From contig NZ_BOQP01000027.1 in the NCBI RefSeq assembly GCF_018332715.1, positions 186,001 through 250,000 on the forward strand: a DNA stretch of 64,000 bases, given 5' to 3'. Numbering within the stretch: position 1 is the first letter of the stretch; every line of letters starts with the position of its first letter. Positions 41,942 to 50,738 of this stretch are shown piece by piece. Both the position numbers and the translations under genes were made by a program. The DNA is from Winogradskya consettensis (GTDB lineage Bacteria; Actinomycetota; Actinomycetes; Mycobacteriales; Micromonosporaceae). The notes below the pieces were generated by a model, which made no database searches, was not told where the DNA came from, and saw nothing but the letters and a program-made list of their open reading frames with translations.

Positions 41942-43801
41942 GTGCCGCGTACCGTCGGCAGGGTGACCGGTCTTCGGGCAGCGGGGTCGGCGTTACGCGC
42001 CGCCGCGAGCCTCCGCCGCCGGTCGATGGTGCTGGTGCTCGTCGTGGTGACACTGGGGCTGCTGGGCACGGGCCTCGCCGTCGCCGCGTTACGCCGCGCC
42101 GATGAGAACAGGGCAGTGCAGGCGCTCGAGGAACAGACGCACGTCGTCGCGAAGACGGTGACGGCGGAGATCCGCAGGTACGCCAGCACGCTCGACGACC
42201 TGGCCGCCGCGGCCGGTGCGCAGGCCCGGCTCGAGGCGTCGGAGTTCGCGGCGATCACGGCGAAGGTCGACCGGGAACGGTTCCCCGGGGCGACCGGTGT
42301 CTCGCTGATCATCCCGGCGACCACCGCGCAGATCCCGCGGCTGCAGGCGTACTGGCGGGCCCGAGGTGCTTCCGGTCTCGTCCTGAACCCGGCCCCCGGC
42401 ACCGACTCGCACCTGTTCGTCGTCCTGCTCCGGTCTCTGGACGGCGCGACCGTGTCCATCGGCCGTGATCTCGCCCCGGCCGGGGCCGCCGTCGAGGCGC
42501 TCGACCTGTCGAGGCGCACCGGCAGGACCACGGTGAGCCGGGCCTATGTCTTTCTACGCGACGAGGTCCTGCCCCCGGAGCAGCGGCAGCTGTCGATCAT
42601 CGTCGCCACCCCCGTCTACTCATCGTCGTCGGCGGCTGCGGACCGTGACCTGTTCCGGGGCTGGATGGTGCTCGGGGTGCGCGGCGGGGACTTCCTGCGG
42701 GAGAGCATCGGGGTGGTCGCCAGGAACGCCGTCGCCGTCACGCTGCACGACACGTCCCGGGCCGGGGAGCAGACGGTCCTGGCGAGGTGGGAACCCCCGG
42801 ACGCGGTCGTCGGTGACATCGGCACGCGTACCGTGGCAATCGACGCCCCGCAGCGGGTCTGGCAGCTCAGCGTGTCCGCGACGAACCATCTGCTGCCCGG
42901 TCCCAGTCTGCACCTGGAAGCCCTCACCTGGCTTGCCGGCGGCGTCATCACCGTGCTGCTCGCCGTGCTGACCGCCGCCGTGACATCGTCGCGCGACCGG
43001 GCGTTGCTGCGCGTCGACGAGGCGACAGCCGCCCTGCGCGACGACATCAGCCGCCGCAAACAGGTCGAGGAGCGGCTACGCATGCGTGAGGAGGAGCTCG
43101 TCGGCTTCGCCGGGGTGATCGCCCACGACCTGCGTGGCCCGCTCGCCCGGATCAGCGCCTACACCGATTTCCTGCGCGAGGAGGCCGCGCCGCGCCTGGA
43201 CTCCGAGCACCGCGAGTTTCTCGAACGCGTGCGGGGCGGCACGACGCGGATGCAACTCCTGCTCGACGACCTGCTCGACTATGCGACCGCGGACAACGGG
43301 TCGCTGCGGATCTCCCGGGTCGACCTCGCCGCCGTCGTGGCCGACATCATCGCGGAGCGTACGGGCGCTCCCGCGGAACAGGTCCCGCACATCGCCGTCG
43401 GGCCGCTGCCCGTCGTCGACGGCGACCCGACCCTGCTGCGGCAGGTCCTCGACAACATGATCGGCAACGCGCTGAAGTACACCGGGCCCGGGCAGATCCC
43501 CCACCTCGAGATCACCGCCCAGGAGCGGGGGGAGAGCTGGCGGGTGGAGGTCTCCGACCGGGGCATCGGCATCCCCGCCGGGGAGCGCGACAAGATCTTC
43601 GCCGCCTTCACCCGGGCCGGGACCAGCCTGGGTTACGAGGGCACCGGTCTCGGCCTCGCGATCGTGCAGCGCATCGTCGAGCGCCACGGCGGGCACGTCG
43701 GGGTGGACGGGAACGAGCACGGTGGCAGCGTTTTCTGGATCACCCTGCCGGCGGTCGGCTCGACCCCGGGTGCCCGCAGTCCGGCGGCCTCGGCCGTTTG
43801 A
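41942..43801 (+). CDS. CHASE-domain membrane sensor histidine kinase
   Basis: 619 residues from GTG 41942; GTG 41963 is perhaps better, since TACCGT (41950-41955) stands 7 nt before it as a leaderless -10. First membrane segment at VLVLVVVTLGLLGTGLAVAAL, an extracytoplasmic CHASE-like domain (about 55-320, with FPGATGVSLI and YWRARGASG), second segment at WLAGGVITVLLAVLTAAV, then HisKA with VIAHDLRGPLARI and an ATPase domain with DNMIGNALKYT, DRGIGIP and GTGLGLAIV. CHASE domains sense small extracellular ligands. It lies upstream of an RsbW-like ATPase and a second kinase in the same direction, with their coding frames nearly overlapping. No response regulator is adjacent. Confidence 0.9.
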   Translation: MPRTVGRVTGLRAAGSALRAAASLRRRSMVLVLVVVTLGLLGTGLAVAALRRADENRAVQALEEQTHVVAKTVTAEIRRYASTLDDLAAAAGAQARLEASEFAAITAKVDRERFPGATGVSLIIPATTAQIPRLQAYWRARGASGLVLNPAPGTDSHLFVVLLRSLDGATVSIGRDLAPAGAAVEALDLSRRTGRTTVSRAYVFLRDEVLPPEQRQLSIIVATPVYSSSSAAADRDLFRGWMVLGVRGGDFLRESIGVVARNAVAVTLHDTSRAGEQTVLARWEPPDAVVGDIGTRTVAIDAPQRVWQLSVSATNHLLPGPSLHLEALTWLAGGVITVLLAVLTAAVTSSRDRALLRVDEATAALRDDISRRKQVEERLRMREEELVGFAGVIAHDLRGPLARISAYTDFLREEAAPRLDSEHREFLERVRGGTTRMQLLLDDLLDYATADNGSLRISRVDLAAVVADIIAERTGAPAEQVPHIAVGPLPVVDGDPTLLRQVLDNMIGNALKYTGPGQIPHLEITAQERGESWRVEVSDRGIGIPAGERDKIFAAFTRAGTSLGYEGTGLGLAIVQRIVERHGGHVGVDGNEHGGSVFWITLPAVGSTPGARSPAASAV

Positions 43802-43836
43802 GGTCCTGGACGTCGCAGGAGGGCTACGTTCTGAGG

Positions 43837-44283
43837 GTGCCTGTCATGGGATCGGTCCGGCCTCCGCCGGGCATCGAGGAACTTCAGGCCTGGACATTGC
43901 AGGACGCCGCGCAGTTACGGGTGATGCGTGGGTCGCTGTTCGCGACGGTGACCGGTCAGGACCTGGTGGCTCAGTTCACCCTCGGCGGGGTCGCGGACCG
44001 GATGGTGCTGGTCGCCACGGAACTGGCCACCAACGCGCTGGTGACCGGTCTCCCGCCCACCACGGTGCGGCTGTGCCGCTGCGGCGCGGATTTCGTCCTG
44101 GATGTGGTCGACGGGGACCTCCGAACGCTGCCCGGGTCCGCCGCGGTGGAGGAATCCGGTAACACCCCGTTGTGGTTGCGGATGGCGCAACGGTTCTCGT
44201 CGGAGGTCGGCTGGTACGTGACCGGCTCCGGCAGGCACGTCTGGGCGCGGTTCCACGACGACGAACACCAGGAGGACCGTTGA
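43837..44283 (+). CDS. RsbW-like ATP-binding protein (possible anti-sigma factor)
   Basis: 148 residues from GTG 43837. TACGTT (43825-43830) lies 6 nt before this codon, a leaderless arrangement; the frame is also open from TTG 43798, which overlaps the preceding kinase stop. The fold is a small HATPase_c_2: MVLVATELATNALVTG is the N box, and DVVDGDL the G1-like segment; the final part (WLRMAQRFSSEVGWYV, SGRHVWARF) is typical of the actinomycete RsbW/SpoIIAB group. Such proteins bind and inhibit sigma factors or phosphorylate anti-anti-sigma proteins. Between two sensor kinases it may link them to a partner-switch. Its last bases overlap the next start. Confidence 0.8.
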   Translation: MPVMGSVRPPPGIEELQAWTLQDAAQLRVMRGSLFATVTGQDLVAQFTLGGVADRMVLVATELATNALVTGLPPTTVRLCRCGADFVLDVVDGDLRTLPGSAAVEESGNTPLWLRMAQRFSSEVGWYVTGSGRHVWARFHDDEHQEDR

Positions 44284-45893
44284 GTCCTGCCGGTGCCGAT
44301 CGCACCGACGGCTTCCTGGACGCGCTCCTGGACAGCCTCGCCGTCGGCGTCATCGCGTGCGACGACGCCGGGCGGATCGTGCTGATGAACCGGGCGTTGC
44401 GGGAGGTGCACGAGATCCCCGAGGGCGCCCAGCCGGCCGACTACGTGCCGGCCCTCGCCGGTGTGGTGCTCGACGTGCACGGGCGGCCACTCGTCCCGGC
44501 CGAGATGCCCCTCAACCGGGCCCGGTCGGGGGAGTACGTCGACGACACCGAGATCGTCATCGCCGTTCCCGGCCGGCGCAGGCGCACCTTCGCCGCCACG
44601 GCCCGTCCCATCACCGGCGCCGACGGCCACCAGCGGGGTGCGGTGGCGGTGACGCACGAGGTGACCGCGCTGCGCAGAGCCGAGCAGTTCCGCGAATGCC
44701 ATCGCCGGGTGGGACGGGCACTCCGGACAGCCGACACGCTGCCGGCTGCCGCGCCGCCGGTGCTGGAAGCGGTCGGTACGACGCTGGGCTGGCCCGCCGC
44801 GGAACTGTTCCTGGTCGACGCCACCACCGGTGAGCTGCGAGCGGTGGGGCACTGGAGCGAATGGCGCGACGAGCCCGTGGACTTCTTCGACCACGTGCCA
44901 GTCAAGGGCCTCGGCGTCACCGGCCGGGTGTGGCAGGAAGGATCGCCGGTATGGATCCCGCAGCTGGCGGAGATCGCGGAGCGCGGGACGACGTTCGAGC
45001 GGGCCCGGGCGACCGTCTGCGTCAACCACGGGATCAACACCGTCCTGGCGGTCCCCGTGCAGGACGGCAACGAGGTGCTCGGGGTGCTGACCTGTTACGC
45101 CGGAGCGGCCGAGCTGGACGAGGACCTGCTGACGGTGCTGCTCGAAGGGATCGCCGCCCAGATCGGCGCCTTCGTCGCCCTGCGCCGGGCCGAGAGCCTC
45201 ACCCGGGAGCTCGCCCGCATGCAGGACGACTTCGTCTCCCTGGTCGGCCACGAACTGCGCACCCCGCTGGCCTCCATCTCGGCCCACATCGGCATGCTCG
45301 GCGAGGACAGCGACCTGTACGACGCCGACAGCCGCACGATGATCGACTCCATGACCCGCAACGTCACCGAGCTGCACGGCATCGTCGGAAGCCTGCTCGA
45401 CCTCGCGGGTCTCGAATCGGGGCACCTGCCGCTGTCCGTGCACGACGTCGACCTCTCCGCCCTGGTCACCGATTCCGCAGAGGCCGCCCGTGCCGAGGCG
45501 GCGCGGCGTGGTCTCGAGCTGGACGTCGAGGCCACCGGGGAGATCGTGATCGCCGGCGACCAGCGCCGGCTGCGACAGGTCACCAACCATCTGCTCGCCA
45601 ACGCCATCAAGTACAGCGAGCCCGGCGGCGTCGTCCGGGTGGCGCTGACCCGTGCCGGGGACGTGGTGGAACTGTGCGTCAGCGATGCCGGTATCGGCCT
45701 GCCCGCCGGGGAGCACGAGCGGGTGTTCGACCGGTTCTTCCGGGGCAGCAACGTACGCCACCACGGCGTACCCGGCTCCGGGCTAGGGCTCAGTGTCGTG
45801 CGGACGATCGTGCGGCTCCACGGCGGCAGCATCAACCTGAGCAGCAACCGGCCCAGGGGCACGACGGTGGTGGTCCGGATCCCGCGCGGGTGA
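44280..45893 (+). CDS. PAS-GAF sensor histidine kinase
   Basis: 537 residues from TTG 44280, which overlaps the TGA of the preceding gene and has AGGAGG 5 nt upstream. PAS (about 10-130: LLDSLAVGVIACDDAGRIVL), GAF (about 140-300: LGWPAAELFLVDATTGEL and GINTVLAVPVQDGNEVLGVL), HisKA with LVGHELRTPLASI, and ATPase with NHLLANAIKYSEPGG, DAGIGLP and GSGLGLSVV. No membrane segment. Translationally coupled to the RsbW-like gene, so kinase activity and sigma-factor control may be linked. Its 3' end is 7 nt from the convergent DUF1501 gene. Confidence 0.9.
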   Translation: MSPAGADRTDGFLDALLDSLAVGVIACDDAGRIVLMNRALREVHEIPEGAQPADYVPALAGVVLDVHGRPLVPAEMPLNRARSGEYVDDTEIVIAVPGRRRRTFAATARPITGADGHQRGAVAVTHEVTALRRAEQFRECHRRVGRALRTADTLPAAAPPVLEAVGTTLGWPAAELFLVDATTGELRAVGHWSEWRDEPVDFFDHVPVKGLGVTGRVWQEGSPVWIPQLAEIAERGTTFERARATVCVNHGINTVLAVPVQDGNEVLGVLTCYAGAAELDEDLLTVLLEGIAAQIGAFVALRRAESLTRELARMQDDFVSLVGHELRTPLASISAHIGMLGEDSDLYDADSRTMIDSMTRNVTELHGIVGSLLDLAGLESGHLPLSVHDVDLSALVTDSAEAARAEAARRGLELDVEATGEIVIAGDQRRLRQVTNHLLANAIKYSEPGGVVRVALTRAGDVVELCVSDAGIGLPAGEHERVFDRFFRGSNVRHHGVPGSGLGLSVVRTIVRLHGGSINLSSNRPRGTTVVVRIPRG

Positions 45894-45900
45894 CCTCGCC

Positions 45901-47145
45901 TCATTTCCAGACGTCGTCCAGTTCGCCCTTCCACCCGGCGAGTACCCGGTCCGGTTCTCCGTCCAGCACGGTGCGCAGCAGGCTCGCGTACACGTCCCGG
46001 AAGTCGGTGGTGTACCGGAGATCGCCGTTGTCGAGGTCGGTCAGGCTCGGGGCCTCGCCGTAGAGGCCGCCTCTGATCCGATTGCCGATCAGGAAGACCG
46101 ATGACGCCGTGCCGTGGTCGGTTCCGTCGGAGGCGTTGGCTGCCACCCGGCGCCCGAACTCGGAGTAGATCGCCACCACGACGTCCTTGCCCTTTTCCGA
46201 CCTGGTCATCCGGTCCATGAACGCGGCGAGCGGTTTGTCGAGGCGTTCGAGCTGTCCCTGCTGGGCGCCTTTCTCGTCGGCGTGCAGGTCGAACCCGCCG
46301 AGCGACACCGAGTAGACGCGGGTCACGGCGCCCGCCTCCACACATCGGGCTACCTGATCGAGCTGCTGCTGCAGCGGCCCGGCGGCCCCGCCCGTCGCGG
46401 TGGCGCCGGGCTCCTCGGCGTTGTCGTCGGGTGTCTCGTCCGGCGCCGACTCGGCGACATCGTCCATCAGGTCCTGGACGCGGCTCAGGTCGGTGAAGCA
46501 GCCCGCAGCCCGGGCCAGCGCCGCGGTGTCCTGCGCCGACGCGGTGCCGAAGGCCTTCAGCAGCTGGGGGGTCACGGATTTCGGCAGCTTCAGCGCCCCG
46601 CCGGGCACGGTTGCCCCGGCGCTGGTCGCACCGGCGAGCAGCGGTGGCAGTACGGGTTCGAACGAGATCGCCAGGCGCGGATCGCCGCCGGCCGTGTCGA
46701 GCCAGCGCCCGATCCAGCCGGTCGGCTGGGGCCGGACCGGGTCCGCGGTCTGCCAGATGTCCATCGATCGGAAGTGGCTGTGGTCGGGCTTGGGATAGCC
46801 GACGCCGCGGACCACCGCCACCCTGTCCGCGCCGTAGAGCTTGTGCAGCCCGGCCAGACCGGGGTTGAGCCCGAATCCGTCGTCCAGCCGCAGCACCTGG
46901 TCGGGCGGATAGGCCAGGGTGGGGCGGGCCTTGGCGTAGGCGTCGTCGCCGTACGGGATGACGGTGTTCAGGCCGTCGTTGCCACCGTAGAGGGTGATCA
47001 GGACGAGAGTTCCGGCCCCTTCCGGGCGGTCGTCGCCGGAGCCGAGGATGTCGGCCAGGCCGTACGCGGTGCCGCCGGCGACGAGGGCCGCAGCCCCGGT
47101 CACGCCGCTGGCGAGCAGGAACTTGCGGCGGGTCAGCAGGTCCAT
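45901..47145 (-). CDS. DUF1501 family exported protein (Tat substrate)
   Basis: 414 residues. The N-terminus has a twin-arginine signal (TRRKFLLASGVTGAAALVAGG). The body matches the DUF1501 family, which is related to sulfatase/alkaline phosphatase-like folds: LITLYGGNDGLNTVIPYGDD, GYPKPDHSHFRSMDIWQTA, GGFDLHADEK, IYSEFGRRVAANASDGTDHG. Family members are typically encoded beside a DUF1800 gene, as here (13 nt upstream on the same strand). Function is not established; exported, folded before export by the Tat route, which suggests a cofactor or metal. The acidic insert SAPDETPDDNAEEPG near residue 240 is probably a loop. Confidence 0.92.
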   Translation of the reverse strand: MDLLTRRKFLLASGVTGAAALVAGGTAYGLADILGSGDDRPEGAGTLVLITLYGGNDGLNTVIPYGDDAYAKARPTLAYPPDQVLRLDDGFGLNPGLAGLHKLYGADRVAVVRGVGYPKPDHSHFRSMDIWQTADPVRPQPTGWIGRWLDTAGGDPRLAISFEPVLPPLLAGATSAGATVPGGALKLPKSVTPQLLKAFGTASAQDTAALARAAGCFTDLSRVQDLMDDVAESAPDETPDDNAEEPGATATGGAAGPLQQQLDQVARCVEAGAVTRVYSVSLGGFDLHADEKGAQQGQLERLDKPLAAFMDRMTRSEKGKDVVVAIYSEFGRRVAANASDGTDHGTASSVFLIGNRIRGGLYGEAPSLTDLDNGDLRYTTDFRDVYASLLRTVLDGEPDRVLAGWKGELDDVWK

Positions 47146-47158
47146 GACGGTTCCTCTC

Positions 47159-48442
47159 TCAGTGCACGGCGTATTCGGGAGTGGCCAGCCCGAGCGTGAT
47201 CAGTTTCTTCGGGTCCTGCGCCGCGGGGGCGAGCACGGCGGCGGTGCGGTCGGTCCACCGGTCGATCACGAGCAGCCGGGCCAGGGCGTCCAGACGGTCC
47301 GGCCGGGCAGCCTGTTCCAGCGTCGCGACGGCCCCCGGGGCCAGCGTCACCAGGTTCGGTGCGCTACGGAGCCGGACCTGGGCCGATGCGGTGGTCAGCC
47401 ATGCGGCACCGGCGGGCCAGCCCCCGACGGACGGCGGCCGGAACGGCACCTGACCGAGCGCCCGCATCATGGCCGACAGCTGCTTGAGCTGCTTGTCGTC
47501 GAGCTTGCCGGCATCGATGCCGAGCTGGCGGACCGCGCTGACGACCCACTCGACGGGTTGCTTGACGAGCTGCCCGTTGGTCGCCGGGAACTCCGGGTCG
47601 AGAACCAGGGCGTGCAGCATCGCGGTCACATCACGTCCCGGCCCGAACGCCGTGACCAGCCGCTCGACCACCGCCGCCGATGGTGGTGCACCGGAGCCGT
47701 AGCGCAGCCAGAGACGTGCGGCGAGGAACGGGGCGTGCGCCCGATGACGGACCAGCAGGTCGGCGTACCCGTCGAGATCGATGACGCCAGTCGTGCCGAG
47801 CAGCGTCACCGGGCTCTGATCGTGCCTTTTCGGCATCAGCCTCGAGGTGCCCGCGCCGCGGTCGACCGTCCAGCCGGTCAGCACCCGGGCGCCGGCCCTT
47901 ACATCCTCCTCGGTGTAGTGCCCGACACCGAGGGTGAACAGTTCCATCAATTCGCGCGCGAGGTTCTCGTTGGGTGCCCTGGCGGTGTTCTGCTGCCCGT
48001 CGAGCCAGAGGATCAGCGCCGGGTCACGCAGCATGGCCCGGATGAAAGGCCCGGTGTCGCCGGTGCCGTAGCGCCTGAACGTCTGCTGCTGGCGGTACAT
48101 CAGCGCCGCCGACTTGACCTTTTGGATGCTGGTTGCCCAGTGGCCGTGCCAGAAGAAGGTCAGCTTCTCGCCGGCGGTGCCGTCCGCCGCCATCTGCCGC
48201 AGCCACCAGCGATCGAGTTCGGCATTCTGCTGGGCCCGCGCCTCGCGCCGGGCATCGCGGTCCGCGTCCTGAGCGAGCGGTGGGCCGGTGCTCAGGTCGG
48301 GGCCCGGTGGCGCGGTCCGGTGTGCGAGAGCGGCCGAGATCGTGGCGGCGGCGCCGGTCTCCCCGGCCTTGTCCACCTCGGTCGCGGTAGGCCCGAACGT
48401 GAGGCGGCGAAGCACGTGGGAGACGGTCTGACGGTCGGTCAT
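47159..48442 (-). CDS. DUF1800 family protein
   Basis: 427 residues from ATG 48442. Family features: HVLRRLTFGPTATEVD at the N-terminus, LTFFWHGHWATS, NENLARELMELFTLGVGHYTEEDV and ARVLTGWTVDRG. No signal peptide, in contrast to its DUF1501 partner. The promoter seems leaderless (TACGTT 6 nt upstream on the minus strand). The DUF1800/DUF1501 pair is widespread in bacteria but uncharacterised; co-occurrence suggests the two act together in the cell envelope, possibly with this protein staying cytoplasmic or being co-exported. Confidence 0.93.
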   Translation of the reverse strand: MTDRQTVSHVLRRLTFGPTATEVDKAGETGAAATISAALAHRTAPPGPDLSTGPPLAQDADRDARREARAQQNAELDRWWLRQMAADGTAGEKLTFFWHGHWATSIQKVKSAALMYRQQQTFRRYGTGDTGPFIRAMLRDPALILWLDGQQNTARAPNENLARELMELFTLGVGHYTEEDVRAGARVLTGWTVDRGAGTSRLMPKRHDQSPVTLLGTTGVIDLDGYADLLVRHRAHAPFLAARLWLRYGSGAPPSAAVVERLVTAFGPGRDVTAMLHALVLDPEFPATNGQLVKQPVEWVVSAVRQLGIDAGKLDDKQLKQLSAMMRALGQVPFRPPSVGGWPAGAAWLTTASAQVRLRSAPNLVTLAPGAVATLEQAARPDRLDALARLLVIDRWTDRTAAVLAPAAQDPKKLITLGLATPEYAVH

Positions 48443-48448
48443 GCCCCG

Positions 48449-48454
48449 AACGTA
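48449..48454 (-). promoter_or_regulatory. -10 element of leaderless DUF1800 promoter
   Basis: TACGTT on the minus strand ends 6 nt before ATG 48442, the same geometry as at six other genes in the window. Confidence 0.45.
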
Positions 48455-48539
48455 GGGCGGTAATGTACGAGGACGGTAAGGGCGATGTCAGCGCGCGGCC
48501 AGGGTTCTCGTATCTCAGGGGTTCGGCGACCGTGACGCC

Positions 48540-50738
48540 GTGGCGTATCCCGATTCCGGCGTGGCAAACGTGTCGTGGAGCACTCTTTTGGCGGCGTCCG
48601 CCCGCATCCACGGACGGCTACGGCGCCGAATGCTGGGTATGGCGTCAACTGTGGGTTCCGTACTGCACGAGGTGAGCCGGGCCGCGTCCGTGCTCGATGT
48701 GCTCCGTGCCGACCGGGGCGCCGCCGTGCGGCCGTACCCGGCGATGAAGCAGCTGGCGGCGGCGGTCGACGGGGCCGACGAGCTCGCGGCGGTGGCAGCG
48801 GTGCACGGCATCGGTGCGGTCGATGACGACGAGGCGGATGCCGTGCTCTCGCGGCTGCTGTCACATCCGAGGACCTTCCTGCGCGAGCACGCGGCCTGGG
48901 TCCTGCAGTCCAGGCTGCCGCGGCTCGACGCGATCGACCGTCTTGCCGGTGTCACCGCCGGGGGTGGCTTCTCCGGCATGCTCGCCCAGCGGACCCTGGA
49001 GAGCTGGGGCGGCCCGGCGGGTGACCACATCGCCGCCGCACTCCTGCGGCTGCTGGCCGGGGCCCACGATCCGCAGGTCCGCGCGCGCCTGGCCGAGACG
49101 CTCGGCCTGGTCTCCGGCGACAGGGCGGCGGAGACCGTCCGCTGGATCGCGCTCGACCCGGACGAGAGCCCCGCCGCCCGGGCCCGGGCCGTTGCCGCAC
49201 TCGGCGACCGGTACGGCGACCCGGCCGCGATGACGGCGATCGGTTCCCTCCTGGCGGCGGACGGTGAACCCGGGGCGGCGGCCCGGCTGGCCGCCGTCGA
49301 CCTCGGCATGGTGGCCGGTGCCGCCCCGTTCGGTGCCGCCCCGGACGGCGCCGGACAGGGCTTCCGGATCGCTCAGCTGTTCCTGCACGCGGACATCGAC
49401 CGGGAGCTGAGCCGCGCCGGTGCGGGCGACAACGGCGGTGTCGCCACCCTGCTGGTCCGGCTCGGGGACGCGCTTGCCGCCCGGCCCGGCGTGGGGCGGG
49501 TGCTGACCCTCTCGCGGGGCACCGCGGAGCATGCGCTCACCACCCTCACGAGCGGCGAGAAACACGTGCTCGCGGCCCTGCCCATGCCGGGACCGGCGGT
49601 GAACGCGGTGAACGCCTGGCCGGCCCGGGTCGCCGTGCGGCGCGGCATCCGCCGCCTGCTGCGCGCCTACCGGGTGGACGCGATCCACCTGCGGATGGCG
49701 GAGGTGGGCAGCCTGGCCGCGGCCGAGGTGGCAGCGGAGCTGAACATCCCCGTCGTGTTCACCCTGGCGCCCGACCCCCACACCACCATCGACGCTCTGG
49801 AACGTACGGGTGGCCTGCGCCGCGACAATTTCGGCGTGATCGACGAACGCGAGCACTACTGGTTCCGGGCGCGGCTGGTGCAGCGGCTCGCGGCCTCGGC
49901 TGCTCACGTCGTCCTCTTCCCCCGCCCGGAGGTGGCCCGGGACATCGAGGCGCTCACCGGGATCGACGTCGACGGCGGGGCCGGCCGGTTCAGCGTCGTC
50001 GCGGAGGGTATCGACCTGCAGGTCAGCCTCGCGGCGGCCGCAGAGGGGGCGGACCCTGGCGGCGCAGCCGGGCTCGAGGCTCTCGTGGCGGCACTGCCAC
50101 CGCGGCGGCACGGCCTGCCGCTGGCCGTGAGCGTCGGCCGGCTGCACCGCGTGAAAGGTATGGCCACGCTGGTGCAGGCCTGGGCCCGGGACCCGGCGCT
50201 GCGCGAGCGGTGCAACCTGCTGATCGTCGGCGGTGACCTGAGCGATCCGTCGCCGGACGAGCGCGAGCAGCTCGACCTCATCGCGCTGGTGCTGAAGGAG
50301 CACCCGGAGGCCGCCGACGGGCTGATCATGCCCGGTCACCGCCCCCACGGCGTGGTCGCCCGCTGGCTCGCCGCCGCCTGTGCGGGCCGCGAATCGCTGA
50401 TCGGTTCCGGCAGTGTCTACGTGTGTGGCAGCCTGAAGGAGGAGTTCGGTCTCGCCCTGCTGGAAGCGCTCGCGGCCGGGTTGGTCGTGGTCGGTCCGGA
50501 CGCCGGGGGACCGGCGACCTACATCGAGCACGGCGTCACCGGCGTGCTCGTCCGGCCCGGGGACCCGGCCGAGCTGGCGGTCGCCTTCCTCGCCGCGCTG
50601 GAGCTGGCCGCACAGCCCGCGGCTCCGCGGATCGAACGGGCGCGCGACCGGATCAGTGACGGATTGACCGTAGAGTCCATGGCAGCTGCCCTGACCTCAA
50701 TCTATGCCTCGGTGACCGCCCAGGAGCCCCGCTCATGA
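48540..50738 (+). CDS. HEAT-repeat-fused GT4 glycosyltransferase
   Basis: 732 residues from GTG 48540 (start uncertain; GTG 48561 and ATG 48630 are alternatives). Residues about 60-260 are alpha-helical repeats of HEAT type (LLSHPRTFLREHAAWVLQSRL, LLAGAHDPQVRARLAETLGLV, ALDPDESPAARARAVAALGDR). From about 270 follows a GT-B enzyme of family 4: N-lobe with GVATLLVRLGDAL and the DAIHLRMAEVGSLAAAEVA segment, C-lobe with AVSVGRLHRVKGM, LLIVGGDLSDPS and the nucleotide-sugar motif GSLKEEFGLALLEALAAGLVVVGPDAGG. The C-lobe resembles the sucrose-phosphate-synthase-like branch. A HEAT array fused to a glycosyltransferase is uncommon. Coupled (ATGA) to the GT1 gene that follows. Confidence 0.85.
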   Translation: MAYPDSGVANVSWSTLLAASARIHGRLRRRMLGMASTVGSVLHEVSRAASVLDVLRADRGAAVRPYPAMKQLAAAVDGADELAAVAAVHGIGAVDDDEADAVLSRLLSHPRTFLREHAAWVLQSRLPRLDAIDRLAGVTAGGGFSGMLAQRTLESWGGPAGDHIAAALLRLLAGAHDPQVRARLAETLGLVSGDRAAETVRWIALDPDESPAARARAVAALGDRYGDPAAMTAIGSLLAADGEPGAAARLAAVDLGMVAGAAPFGAAPDGAGQGFRIAQLFLHADIDRELSRAGAGDNGGVATLLVRLGDALAARPGVGRVLTLSRGTAEHALTTLTSGEKHVLAALPMPGPAVNAVNAWPARVAVRRGIRRLLRAYRVDAIHLRMAEVGSLAAAEVAAELNIPVVFTLAPDPHTTIDALERTGGLRRDNFGVIDEREHYWFRARLVQRLAASAAHVVLFPRPEVARDIEALTGIDVDGGAGRFSVVAEGIDLQVSLAAAAEGADPGGAAGLEALVAALPPRRHGLPLAVSVGRLHRVKGMATLVQAWARDPALRERCNLLIVGGDLSDPSPDEREQLDLIALVLKEHPEAADGLIMPGHRPHGVVARWLAAACAGRESLIGSGSVYVCGSLKEEFGLALLEALAAGLVVVGPDAGGPATYIEHGVTGVLVRPGDPAELAVAFLAALELAAQPAAPRIERARDRISDGLTVESMAAALTSIYASVTAQEPRS

